Shown piece by piece: positions 43,260-51,864 of a stretch of 64,000 bases of DNA (positions are counted from its first letter, which is position 1; every line of letters starts with the position of its first letter). The stretch comes from Actinomyces oris (GTDB lineage Bacteria; Actinomycetota; Actinomycetes; Actinomycetales; Actinomycetaceae), in NCBI RefSeq assembly GCF_001929375.1, contig NZ_MSGO01000041.1:1-64000 (forward strand). Direction: 5' to 3'. The notes beneath the pieces were generated by a model that worked only from the letters and a program-made list of their open reading frames with translations, was not told the origin of the DNA and made no database searches. Made by a program: the position numbers and the translations under genes.

Positions 43260-43314
43260 GCCTCGACGAACAGCTCTGCCGGGCGTCCTCGCTCACTCAC
43301 CCGGTGTGCATACA

Positions 43315-43349
43315 CGAGCGCCCCTCACCGTACTGGTGAGGGGCGCTCG
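43315..43349. terminator. Bidirectional terminator, 15-bp perfect stem
   Basis: The arms 43315-43329 and 43335-43349 pair perfectly around GTACT. It lies between the convergent CnoX-like and glgP genes. Confidence 0.8.
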
Positions 43350-43364
43350 CTCATGCCGTGACGA

Positions 43365-45731
43365 TCAGGCGATCGGCTCGGGGTCGATCTTCCAGACCTC
43401 GCGGGCGTAGTCGCTGATGGTGCGGTCGGAGGAGAAGCGGCCCGAGCGGGTGATGTTCACCCAGGCCTTGCGCTGCCAGGCGCGGGCGTCGGCGTAGTCG
43501 GCCGCCATGGCGTCCTTGGTCTCGCGGTAGGAGGCGAAGTCGCCCAGGACGTAGTAGACGTCGGCCGGCTCGTAGGAGGCCTCCAGCAGGCTGCGGCGCA
43601 GGTCGGCGAACCAGCCCGAGCCGTTGTCGTCGAGGGTGCCGTCGGTGAAGGCGTCCAGGACGCGCTTGAGACCGGGGACGTTCTCGTAGTGCCACACGGG
43701 GTCGTAGCTCTCGCGCAGGGAGGGCAGCTCGTCCTCGGTGGCGCCGAAGATGTAGGCGTTGTCGTCACCGACTGCCTCCAGGATCTCCACGTTGGCGCCG
43801 TCGAGCGTGCCCAGGGTCAGGGCTCCGTTCATCATGAACTTCATGTTGGAGGTACCCGAGGCCTCCTTACCGGCCATCGAGATCTGCTCGGAGACGTCGG
43901 CGGCCGGGATGATGTGCTCGGCCGGGGAGACGTTGTAGTTGTGGACGAAGACGACCTTGATGGTCTGGGAGACCACGGGGTCGTTGTTGACCAGGTCGGC
44001 GATGGCGTTGATGAGCTTGATGACGCCCTTGGCCCGGATGTACCCGGGAGCCGCCTTCGCCCCGAAGATGAAGACCCGCTTGGGGACCTGCAGGCTCGGG
44101 TCCTGCTTCATGCGGAAGTAGAGGTCCAGGATGTAGATGGCGTTGAGCAGCTGGCGCTTGTACTCGTGGAGGCGCTTGATCTGGACGTCGAAGATCGCCT
44201 CCGGGTCGATCTCGATCCCCTCGCGCTGGGCGATCCAGGCGGCGAAGTCCACCTTGTTGGCGTGCTTGATCTCCGCCAGGCGGTCGTAGACGGACTCGTC
44301 CACGGAGTCGGTGTGCTCGGCCAGGACGGAGAGGTCCTTGACCCAGGTGTCCGAGCCGGTGACCTCGTCCAGGAGCGCCGACAGGCGCGGGTTGCACTGG
44401 CGCAGCCAGCGGCGCGGGGTGACGCCGTTGGTCTTGTTGTTGAAGCGCTCGGGCCAGATGGCGTGCCACTCGCCCAGGGTCTCGCGCTTGATGATCTCGG
44501 TGTGCAGCGCGGCGACGCCGTTGATGGAGTAGGAGGCGTAGCAGGCGATCCAGGCCATGCGCACCTTGTTCCCGGAGATGGGGGCCATGTAGTCGATGGT
44601 GTCCTGCTCCAGGCCGCGCTCGGCCATCTCGAGGCGGAAGCGGCGGTCGATCTCGCGAACGATCTCGGTGATGCGTGGGAAGAGGCGGTCGAAGATGGAG
44701 ATCTCCCAGGTCTCCAGGGCCTCGGCCAGCACCGTGTGGTTGGTGTAGGCGAAGGTCTTGGTGACCACCTCCCAGGCCTGCTCCCAGCCCAGGCGGTGCT
44801 CGTCCAGGAGGATGCGCATGAGCTCGGGGATGGCGAGCACCGGGTGGGTGTCGTTGAGCTGGATGGCGTTGTAGTCGGCGAAGCCGGTCAGGTCCTCACC
44901 GTGGTGGCTGACGTAGTTCTCAACGATCTGCTGCAGGGAGGCCGAGCAGAAGAAGTACTGCTGGCGCACCCGCAGGACCTTGCCCTCGTAGGTGGTGTCG
45001 TTGGGGTAGAGGACGCGGGAGATGTCCGAGGTGCGCTCGCGATCGACGATGGCCTCGGTGAAGCGCTGGGAGTTGAAGGTGTCGTAGTCGAACTCCTCGA
45101 GCGGCTCGGCCTTCCACAGGCGCAGGGTCCCCACGTTCTTGGTGCCGTAGCCGGTGATGGGCATGTCGTAGGGGATGGCGCGCACGGTCATGTCCCGGTA
45201 GTGCACCAGGCGCTGGGCCTCCTCGTGGCGGATGACGAAGGGGTAGCCCTCCTCCATCCAGGGGTCGGGGTGCTCGGTCTGGAAGCCGTCCTCGAAGAGC
45301 TGCTTGAACAGCCCGTAGCGGTAGAGGATGCCGAAGCCGTTGACCGGCAGGTCGAGGGTGGCGCAGGAGTCGAGGAAGCAGGCGGCCAGGCGTCCCAGCC
45401 CGCCGTTGCCCAGAGCTGCGTCGGGCTCCTGCTCCAGGACGTCGGAGAGGTTGACGCCGAAGGAACCGACGACCTCGCGCGCCTCGTCGACCATCCCCAG
45501 GTTGGAGAGGTTGTTGAGCAGGGCGCGGCCCATGAGGAACTCGGCGGAGAAGTAGTGCTCCTGGCGCCCGGCGCTGTACTTCTGCTCGGTGGCGTACCAG
45601 TCGTCCGCAATAGTGTCGACGACGGCGGCGGACAGGCCCTGCCAGACCTCCATGAGGGTGGCTGCGGTCTCGGGGCGACCGGATACGGCGCGCACCTGCG
45701 CGGGGGCGCTCGTGACCAGTTTCTGTGTCAT
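43365..45731 (-). CDS. glgP: Glycogen/maltodextrin phosphorylase
   Basis: Releases glucose 1-phosphate from alpha-1,4-glucan with PLP as cofactor; 788 residues, GT35. Landmarks: GNGGLGRLAACFLDS, GYGLFKQ-like RYGLFKQLFEDG, TNHTVLAEALE, RRWLRQCNP, HEYKRQLLN, and the PLP-lysine segment EASGTSNMKFMMNG. The open frame reaches 45827, but ATG 45731 follows GGGAAGAAG and matches the usual N-terminus (MTQKLVTSAPAQ). A palindrome CTGCAA-N5-TTGCAG lies 34 bp upstream, just after a possible -10 (TACGAT). It is the last gene of the minus-strand glucan region, transcribed separately from glgB, whose terminator lies between. Confidence 0.96.
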   Translation of the reverse strand: MTQKLVTSAPAQVRAVSGRPETAATLMEVWQGLSAAVVDTIADDWYATEQKYSAGRQEHYFSAEFLMGRALLNNLSNLGMVDEAREVVGSFGVNLSDVLEQEPDAALGNGGLGRLAACFLDSCATLDLPVNGFGILYRYGLFKQLFEDGFQTEHPDPWMEEGYPFVIRHEEAQRLVHYRDMTVRAIPYDMPITGYGTKNVGTLRLWKAEPLEEFDYDTFNSQRFTEAIVDRERTSDISRVLYPNDTTYEGKVLRVRQQYFFCSASLQQIVENYVSHHGEDLTGFADYNAIQLNDTHPVLAIPELMRILLDEHRLGWEQAWEVVTKTFAYTNHTVLAEALETWEISIFDRLFPRITEIVREIDRRFRLEMAERGLEQDTIDYMAPISGNKVRMAWIACYASYSINGVAALHTEIIKRETLGEWHAIWPERFNNKTNGVTPRRWLRQCNPRLSALLDEVTGSDTWVKDLSVLAEHTDSVDESVYDRLAEIKHANKVDFAAWIAQREGIEIDPEAIFDVQIKRLHEYKRQLLNAIYILDLYFRMKQDPSLQVPKRVFIFGAKAAPGYIRAKGVIKLINAIADLVNNDPVVSQTIKVVFVHNYNVSPAEHIIPAADVSEQISMAGKEASGTSNMKFMMNGALTLGTLDGANVEILEAVGDDNAYIFGATEDELPSLRESYDPVWHYENVPGLKRVLDAFTDGTLDDNGSGWFADLRRSLLEASYEPADVYYVLGDFASYRETKDAMAADYADARAWQRKAWVNITRSGRFSSDRTISDYAREVWKIDPEPIA

Positions 45732-45764
45732 TCTTCTTCCCTTGTCAGGCATCGTGGTCGCCGA

Positions 45765-45781
45765 CTGCAAGAATTTTGCAG
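45765..45781. promoter_or_regulatory. Operator-like palindrome upstream of glgP
   Basis: CTGCAA-GAATT-TTGCAG, with six-base arms. It contains CTTGCAG on one strand, the repeat unit reported (from memory) for MalR/Reg1-type LacI regulators of maltose and amylase genes in Streptomyces. The position suits repression by a sugar-responsive regulator. Confidence 0.4.
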
Positions 45782-45792
45782 CGGACTGAAAC

Positions 45793-45798
45793 ATCGTA
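45793..45798 (-). promoter_or_regulatory. Candidate -10 element (TACGAT) of glgP
   Basis: The minus-strand TACGAT places transcription start close to 45786, immediately before the palindrome. No good -35 is seen. Confidence 0.3.
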
Positions 45799-45944
45799 CA
45801 TCGACGGGGTCGGACCGACCGGAGCACACAGAGTTACAGGGCACCGGAGGCCGCACGCCTGTGCGAGACAGGGCCCAGACTACCGGCTCTTAGGCGTTGG
45901 CGGCGGGTCAAGTTCGAAGTTTTGAAGACGCGACGAGCAACAGG

Positions 45945-45986
45945 CCGCGGTGGGGTGGGAGGCGTGGGCCCCTCACCCCACCGCGG
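45945..45986 (-). terminator. glgB terminator hairpin, 13-bp perfect stem
   Basis: CCGCGGTGGGGTG (45945-45957) pairs with 45974-45986. It begins 20 bp after the glgB stop. No U-tract on the minus strand. Confidence 0.65.
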
Positions 45987-46005
45987 TGCGTGGTTTCGGC
46001 CCGGA

Positions 46006-48216
46006 TCAGTCCTGAGCCGGACGCAGGAAGACCGCCCCCATCGGGGGGACCCGCAGGCTCACGGAGGCCGGGCGCCCGTTCCAGGGCAGGTCCTCGGCCT
46101 CGACACGGCCCAGGTTGCCCACGCCGGAGCCGCCGTAGTCCTCGGAGTCGGTGTTGAGGACCTCCTCCCAGTCCCCGGCGAAGGGCAGGCCCACCCGGTA
46201 GCCCTCGTGCGGGGTGCCGGCGAAGTTGATGATGCAGACCATCAGATCGGCCCGCCCGTCGGCGTCGGTCCCCTTGCGCAGGTAGGACAGGACGTTGTGG
46301 TCGCCGTCGCCGGCCTCGATCCACTCGAATCCTCGGTGGGAGAAGTCCTCCGACCACAGGGCCGGCGAGCTGAGGTAGAGGTGGTTGAGGTCGCTGACCA
46401 GAGCGAGCAGCCCCTGGTGGCCGGGGTCATCCAGGATCCACCAGTCCAGGGACGTATCCGCGTTCCACTCGGTTCCCTGGCCGAACTCCTGCCCCATGAA
46501 CAGCAGCTGCTTGCCGGGGTGGGACCACTGGTAGGCGTACAGGGCGCGCAGGCCCGCCAGCTCCTGCCAGTGGTCGCCGGGCATCTTGGACAGCAGGGAG
46601 CCCTTGCCATGGACGACCTCATCGTGGCTCAGCGGCAGGATGAACTGCTCGGAGAAGGCGTACACGAGGGAGAAGGTCAGCTCGCCGTGGTGGTAGCGGC
46701 GGTTGACCGGGTCCTCTGCGAGGTAGCGCAGGGTGTCGTTCATCCAGCCCATGTTCCACTTCAGCCCGAAGCCCAGGCCGCCGTACTCGGTGGGGGCGGT
46801 GACGCCCGGCCACGCCGTGGACTCCTCAGCGGCCATGACGATGCCGGGGTTCTTGCGGTAGGCGGTGGCGGTGGCCTCCTGCAGGAAGCTGATGGCCTCC
46901 AGGTGCTCGCGGCCGCCGAACTGGTTGGGGTGCCACTGGCCGTCCTGGCGCGAGTAGTCCAGGTAGAGCATGGAGGCCACGGCGTCGACGCGCAGGCCGT
47001 CGGCGTGGAACTCCTGGAGCCAGTACAGGGCGTTGGCAACCAGGAAGTTGCGCACCTCGTTGCGTCCGAAGTTGAACACGTAGGTGCCCCAGTCGGGGTG
47101 CTCGCCGCGCTGCGGGTCGGGGTCCTCGTACAGCGGGGTGCCGTCGAAGCGGGCCAGGGCCCACTCGTCCTTGGGGAAGTGGGCCGGCACCCAGTCCAGG
47201 ATGACGCCGATGCCGGCCTGGTGGAGCTGGTCCACCAGGTAGCGGAAGTCGTCCGGGGTTCCGAAGCGCGAGGTGGGCGCGTAGTAGCTGGTGACCTGGT
47301 AGCCCCAGGAGCCGCCGAAGGGGTGCTCGGCCACCGGCAGGAACTCCACGTGGGTGAAGCCGGCCTCCTTGACGTAGGGCACCAGCTCCTCGGCCAGGCC
47401 TCGGAAGCCCAGCCCCTGGCGCCACGAGCCGATGTGGACCTCGTAGATGCTCATCGGCCCGCCGTGGGGGTCGGTGGCGGCGCGCTTGGCCATCCACTCC
47501 TGGTCCTCCCACTGGTGGAACTGGTCGGTGACCACCGAGGCGGTGGCCGGGGGGACCTCGGTGGCGCGGGCCATCGGGTCGGCCTTCTGGTGCCAGGAGC
47601 CGTCGGCGAAGCAGATCTCGAACTTGTAGCGCGCACCGACCCCGACGCCGGGCACGAACAGCTCCCACACCCCGGAGGAGCCCAGGGAGCGCATGGCGGT
47701 GGCGGTGCCGTCCCAGTAGTTGAAGTCGCCGACGACGCGCACGGCGCGGGCGTTGGGGGCCCAGACAGCGAAGGCGGTTCCCTCGATCTCTCCCATGGGG
47801 CCGTCGTAGCGCTTGACGTGGGCGCCCAGGACCTCCCACAGCTCCTCGTGGCGGCCCTCGGAGATGAGGTAGGTGTCCATCTCGCCCAGGGTCGGCATGT
47901 AGCGGTAGGGGTCGTCGACGGTGGTGGTCTCGTCGCCGTAGGTGACCTTGATGCGGTAGTCGGGGATCTCCTGGCCGGGCAGGACCGCCACCCACACGCC
48001 GTCCTGCTCATGAGTGGCCGGGTGGGTGCCGTCCTTGGTGACGACGACGACGTCGTCGGCCAGGTGACGGACCGTGCGGATGGTGACTCCGTTCTCGCCG
48101 ACGTGGGCGCCCAGGACCTCGTGCGGGTCGTGGTAGCGCGCGTAGGCGACGTCAGCCAGAATCCAGGGGTCCACAGGGACAGGGGCGAGGTTCTTCTCAG
48201 GTGTGTTGGCGCTCAT
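46006..48216 (-). CDS. glgB: 1,4-alpha-glucan branching enzyme
   Basis: Introduces alpha-1,6 branches into glucan; 736 residues, GH13_9 with N-terminal CBM48 modules. The N-terminus ([15 protein letters not shown]) is typical of long actinobacterial GlgB. The catalytic barrel shows [27 protein letters not shown] (nucleophile Asp), [10 protein letters not shown] (acid/base Glu) and [14 protein letters not shown] (third Asp). It starts at ATG 48216 after GGAAGAG and is 88 bp downstream of mak. It is the last gene of the glgE-treS-mak-glgB unit and would branch the linear chains GlgE makes. Confidence 0.96.
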   Translation of the reverse strand: MSANTPEKNLAPVPVDPWILADVAYARYHDPHEVLGAHVGENGVTIRTVRHLADDVVVVTKDGTHPATHEQDGVWVAVLPGQEIPDYRIKVTYGDETTTVDDPYRYMPTLGEMDTYLISEGRHEELWEVLGAHVKRYDGPMGEIEGTAFAVWAPNARAVRVVGDFNYWDGTATAMRSLGSSGVWELFVPGVGVGARYKFEICFADGSWHQKADPMARATEVPPATASVVTDQFHQWEDQEWMAKRAATDPHGGPMSIYEVHIGSWRQGLGFRGLAEELVPYVKEAGFTHVEFLPVAEHPFGGSWGYQVTSYYAPTSRFGTPDDFRYLVDQLHQAGIGVILDWVPAHFPKDEWALARFDGTPLYEDPDPQRGEHPDWGTYVFNFGRNEVRNFLVANALYWLQEFHADGLRVDAVASMLYLDYSRQDGQWHPNQFGGREHLEAISFLQEATATAYRKNPGIVMAAEESTAWPGVTAPTEYGGLGFGLKWNMGWMNDTLRYLAEDPVNRRYHHGELTFSLVYAFSEQFILPLSHDEVVHGKGSLLSKMPGDHWQELAGLRALYAYQWSHPGKQLLFMGQEFGQGTEWNADTSLDWWILDDPGHQGLLALVSDLNHLYLSSPALWSEDFSHRGFEWIEAGDGDHNVLSYLRKGTDADGRADLMVCIINFAGTPHEGYRVGLPFAGDWEEVLNTDSEDYGGSGVGNLGRVEAEDLPWNGRPASVSLRVPPMGAVFLRPAQD

Positions 48217-48304
48217 ACAGCAACTCTTCCATGCGTTGGTGATTAACGGGTGCTTTTGGACGTCGGACCGATGGGGATGAGGGGGATGGAGGATCGTCGC
48301 GTGC

Positions 48305-49912
48305 TCAGCCCTCCGCGTGCTTGGACAGGACCGACTCGATCCCCGCCATGGGGATGCCCAGCCAGTCGGGACGGTTACGGGCCTCGTAGACGGCCTCGTA
48401 GAGGGCCTTGTCCAGCTCCAGGCAGGTCAGGACCGTCTGGTACGAGGCCTCGGCCTGCTCCTGGTCGCCGGATGCCGCTGGCGACGGGGCGAGAGAGCCG
48501 GTCTCCTGGCGTCCCAGGCGGTAGCCCTCCTCGAAGGCGGAGCGCACGGCGGGGAGCCAATCGGGGTGGGGTGCCTTGCCCACGGCGGCGGCGTAGTCGA
48601 AGGAGCGCAGCATGCCGGCCACGTCCCGGGCCGGCAGGTCGGGGTCGGAGCGCTGGGCCAGGGGGCGCAGGGGCTCGCCCTCGAAGTCCAGGACGTACCA
48701 GCGCTGCTGGCCGCCGATCTCGTGAAGCACCTGCCCCAGGTGGTAGTCGCCGTGGATGCGGGTGGCCGGCTCCAGGGCCTCGAGCGCCTCGAGCCGCTCC
48801 ATGGTCTGCTCCACCTTGAGCTCCAGGGCCCGGATGTGCCCGGAGAGCTCGGGCACCTCCTCCAGCGCCCACCGGGCGCGCTTGCGCAGGGAGGCGGCGA
48901 GCTCGGTCGGCGTTGGCGGCCGGCTCGTGCCCAGGGAGGCGGCCAGGTGGTGGTGCATCTGCGCGGTCGTGCGTCCCAGATCCCGGGCCAGCTCCACGGC
49001 GCGGGCCCGCACCGGTCCGTCGACGTCGTCGGTGGAGGCCAGTGAGCAGAACAGCTCGAAGCCGTCGTCGGCGCGGGGGACGAAGCTGCAGGCCACGGCC
49101 GAGTCGGTGGACTCCTCCAGGGCGGGCTGGCCGCAGCCGCCCATGCGCGTCCAGGTCATGGTGGACCAGGCCACCGGCGTGGGCACCCGGTCCCAGCCGC
49201 TGCGGGCCAGGGCCACCGACAGCTCCACGTCGGGGTTGCGCCCGTGCTCCAGGACCCGCAGGAGCTTGACGATGAGGTCGCCGGTGGCGGCGTCCTGCTC
49301 CCCGAGAGCCTCGGCGGGGTCGGTGGGGGCCGGCAGGATGACGGAGGTGTTGGACTGCTCCCCGGTGGTCACCCGTAGCCTCGGCGCCCGCTGGGCGATG
49401 GCCAGGGCTCCGGCCTCGTCCAGGACGGTGCCCGCCTTCAGCGTGCTCAGGGCCCAGGCGCGCCAGAAGGCCGGGTGGTGGGCGCCGTCGACGAGCGCCA
49501 CCTGCGCAGGTGCCCCGTCGGAGGCGGTGGTCAGCAGCAGGCCGTGGTTGCCGGGGGCCTCACCGGGGGTGGCGAAGGAGTCGAGCGCCTCGGCGGCCTC
49601 CAGGACCACCGGCACGTGCAGCAGCACCATCCCGTCGCGGTGACCGGTCTCGGCCTGGTTGCCCCGTAGGGCGGCGATGACGAGGTCGCGCACGCCCTCC
49701 TCCGGCTCCCAGGTTGCGATCACGCGCAGGGAGCCCAGGGGCGGTGCGGCGTCCCCCTTGAGCGGGAACCAGCGCCGCTGGAGCATCCATGGTCCCAGGG
49801 CCGCCAGGATCTCGGCGTCACTGGGCCAGGTCGACGGCGCCTGGGCGCTGCGTAGGGACCGTGCCGGCGCGGTGGCGGGCTGCGGTGCGGCGGAGATCGG
49901 TTCGTTTGGCAT
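48305..49912 (-). CDS. mak: Maltokinase
   Basis: Phosphorylates maltose to maltose 1-phosphate with ATP, the substrate for GlgE. 535 residues of the Pep2/Mak family, with an aminoglycoside-phosphotransferase-like kinase lobe. Visible: [11 protein letters not shown] in the N-terminal cap, [10 protein letters not shown] in the glycine-loop region, [17 protein letters not shown] (lysine of the N-lobe), the catalytic loop [12 protein letters not shown] and YVLDFEGEP (metal-binding DFE). Its ATG shares one base with the treS stop (TGATG), so translation is coupled. In several actinobacteria treS and mak are fused; here they are separate but adjacent. Confidence 0.94.
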   Translation of the reverse strand: MPNEPISAAPQPATAPARSLRSAQAPSTWPSDAEILAALGPWMLQRRWFPLKGDAAPPLGSLRVIATWEPEEGVRDLVIAALRGNQAETGHRDGMVLLHVPVVLEAAEALDSFATPGEAPGNHGLLLTTASDGAPAQVALVDGAHHPAFWRAWALSTLKAGTVLDEAGALAIAQRAPRLRVTTGEQSNTSVILPAPTDPAEALGEQDAATGDLIVKLLRVLEHGRNPDVELSVALARSGWDRVPTPVAWSTMTWTRMGGCGQPALEESTDSAVACSFVPRADDGFELFCSLASTDDVDGPVRARAVELARDLGRTTAQMHHHLAASLGTSRPPTPTELAASLRKRARWALEEVPELSGHIRALELKVEQTMERLEALEALEPATRIHGDYHLGQVLHEIGGQQRWYVLDFEGEPLRPLAQRSDPDLPARDVAGMLRSFDYAAAVGKAPHPDWLPAVRSAFEEGYRLGRQETGSLAPSPAASGDQEQAEASYQTVLTCLELDKALYEAVYEARNRPDWLGIPMAGIESVLSKHAEG

Positions 49913-51864
49913 CAGACTTCCTCGGTCGGGTGGTTGTCGTGGTCGCTCTGGGGGGCGTCGTCGGGTTCGGTCCTGTCAACGGACAGCCAGTAGTATCCGC
50001 GCGCTCCCAGTGTCAGGGTCAGGTGGCCGCGGTCGTCGACGGGCGGGAAGGCGCAGCCCCCGAACAGGTCCGTGGTGCCCCTGCCCGCCAGCTCGGGAAC
50101 CTCGATCGTCACCGATCGGGGGGTGGCCGAGAGGTTGGCGACGCACAGGAGGGTCTGGCCCCCCTGCCCTGGCTCCTCGTCGCAGCGCGTGTGCGCCAGG
50201 ACGGCGTCATCGCTGGTGGGGCGCAGGAGGAAGCTCCCGCGACCCAGCACGGGGTGGGCGCGGCGCAGGTGCAGGATCCGTCGGGTGAAGTGCAGCAGCG
50301 AGTCGGGTCGGGCCATCTCGGTGGCCACCGTCAGGTGCGCGTAGCCGGGGGCCTGGATGAGTGGAAGCGTCAGGGCGCCGGGGTCGACCACGGAGGAGAA
50401 ACCCATGTTGGGGGAGTCGTCCCACTGCATGGGGGTGCGCACGGCGTCGCGGTCCTCCAGCCAGATGTTCTCACCCATGCCGATCTCGTCGCCGTAGTAG
50501 AGGTAGGGGCTGCCCGGCAGGGACAGGAGCAGGGCGTAGGCCAGCTCCACCTCGGCGCGCGAGGCGTCCAGGAGCGGGGCCAGGCGGCGCCGGATCCCGA
50601 TGTTGGCGCGCATGCGCTCCTCGGGGGCGTACCAGGCGTACATCTGGTCGCGCTCGGCGTCGGTGACCATCTCCAGGGTCAGCTCGTCGTGGTTGCGCAG
50701 GAAGGTCCCCCACTGCCCGTGAGCGGGGATGTCGGGGGTCTTCTCCAGCACCCAGCGGATGGCCTCGGCCGAGCCCTGCCGCAGCGCGTAGAAGATGCGC
50801 GGCATGACCGGGAAGTGGAAGCACATGGTGCACTCGGGCGCCTCCTCGGTGCCGAAGTACTCCACGACGTCCTCGGGCCACTGGTTGGCCTCGGCCAGCG
50901 TGATGGTGCCGGGGAACTCCCGGTCGAGCATCTGACGGATCCCAGTGATGATCTCGTGGGTGCCGTCCAGGTTCTCGCAGTTGGTGCCCTCCGACTCGGT
51001 CAGGTAGGGGACGGCGTCGAGGCGGAAGCCGTCCACCCCGGTGCGCGCCCAGAAGCGGATGACGTCGTGGATGGCCTCGATGACCGCCGGGTTGCGGTAG
51101 TTGAGGTCGGGCTGGTGGGAGAAGAAGCGGTGCCAGTAGAACTGGCCGCGCTCGACGTCGTAGGCCCAGTTGGACTCCTCGGTGTCCACGAAGATGATGC
51201 GGGCGTCGTCGTAGCCGGAGTCGTCGTCTGCCCACACGTAGAAGTCCCCGTAAGGGCCCTCGGGGTCCGAGCGGGAGGCCTGGAACCAGGGGTGGGCGTC
51301 CGAGGTGTGGTTGACGACCATGTCGATGATGATGCGGATCCCGCGCTGATGGGCCTGGTGGACCAGCTCGCGGAAGTCCTCCATCGTCCCGTAGCGCGGG
51401 TCGATGGCCGTGTAGTCGGAGATATCGTAGCCTCCGTCGCGCACGGGCGAGGGGTAGAAGGGCGGGATCCACACGCAGTCCACGCCCAGCCACGCCAAAT
51501 AGTCCAGGCGGGAGATGAGCCCGCGCAGGTCCCCGACGCCGTCGCCGTCGGAGTCGGCGAAGGAGCGCAGCAGCGCCTCGTAGAAGACCGCCGTGCGGAA
51601 CCACTCGGGGTCCGGGCTCAGGCCGGGTCGGGCCTGAGCGGGCAGGACCGGTACGCCGGGGATCGGCGGTGCCACCGTCAGCGGCATGGGGATCCCTCCG
51701 CTGGGGGTGGGGATCGCCGACATCTGGGCCGCCACGGGGGCCACGACCGGGGCCGCCACGGGGACTCCCGCCGCCGTGGGCCGGCTGAAGGAGCCGGGCG
51801 GGCCCGCGGGCGGAACCTTGCCGGCGGGGGGTGCCGGGGGCGCACTCATCGGGTCGGTGCTCAC
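49912..51864 (-). CDS. treS: Trehalose synthase (maltose alpha-D-glucosyltransferase)
   Basis: Interconverts trehalose and maltose; GH13_16, 650 residues. The core starts near DPEWFRTAVFYEALLRSFADSD and shows IIIDMVVNHTSDAHPWFQ, GFRLDAVPYL (nucleophile Asp), AEANQWPED (acid/base Glu) and LRNHDELTLEMV. An Ala/Pro/Val-rich N-terminal extension of about 80 residues is unusual; relatives start near the DPEWF segment. It starts at GTG 51864, overlapping the glgE stop by four bases (GTGA). With glgE before and mak after, the three genes form one translationally coupled unit. Confidence 0.95.
   Translation of the reverse strand: MSTDPMSAPPAPPAGKVPPAGPPGSFSRPTAAGVPVAAPVVAPVAAQMSAIPTPSGGIPMPLTVAPPIPGVPVLPAQARPGLSPDPEWFRTAVFYEALLRSFADSDGDGVGDLRGLISRLDYLAWLGVDCVWIPPFYPSPVRDGGYDISDYTAIDPRYGTMEDFRELVHQAHQRGIRIIIDMVVNHTSDAHPWFQASRSDPEGPYGDFYVWADDDSGYDDARIIFVDTEESNWAYDVERGQFYWHRFFSHQPDLNYRNPAVIEAIHDVIRFWARTGVDGFRLDAVPYLTESEGTNCENLDGTHEIITGIRQMLDREFPGTITLAEANQWPEDVVEYFGTEEAPECTMCFHFPVMPRIFYALRQGSAEAIRWVLEKTPDIPAHGQWGTFLRNHDELTLEMVTDAERDQMYAWYAPEERMRANIGIRRRLAPLLDASRAEVELAYALLLSLPGSPYLYYGDEIGMGENIWLEDRDAVRTPMQWDDSPNMGFSSVVDPGALTLPLIQAPGYAHLTVATEMARPDSLLHFTRRILHLRRAHPVLGRGSFLLRPTSDDAVLAHTRCDEEPGQGGQTLLCVANLSATPRSVTIEVPELAGRGTTDLFGGCAFPPVDDRGHLTLTLGARGYYWLSVDRTEPDDAPQSDHDNHPTEEV

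Noticed and set aside
46006-48216. Long plus-strand frames (up to about 770 residues) across glgB and glgP
   Set aside because: Low-complexity Val/Gly/His/Leu composition typical of antisense frames. GlgB and GlgP catalytic motifs are intact on the minus strand.
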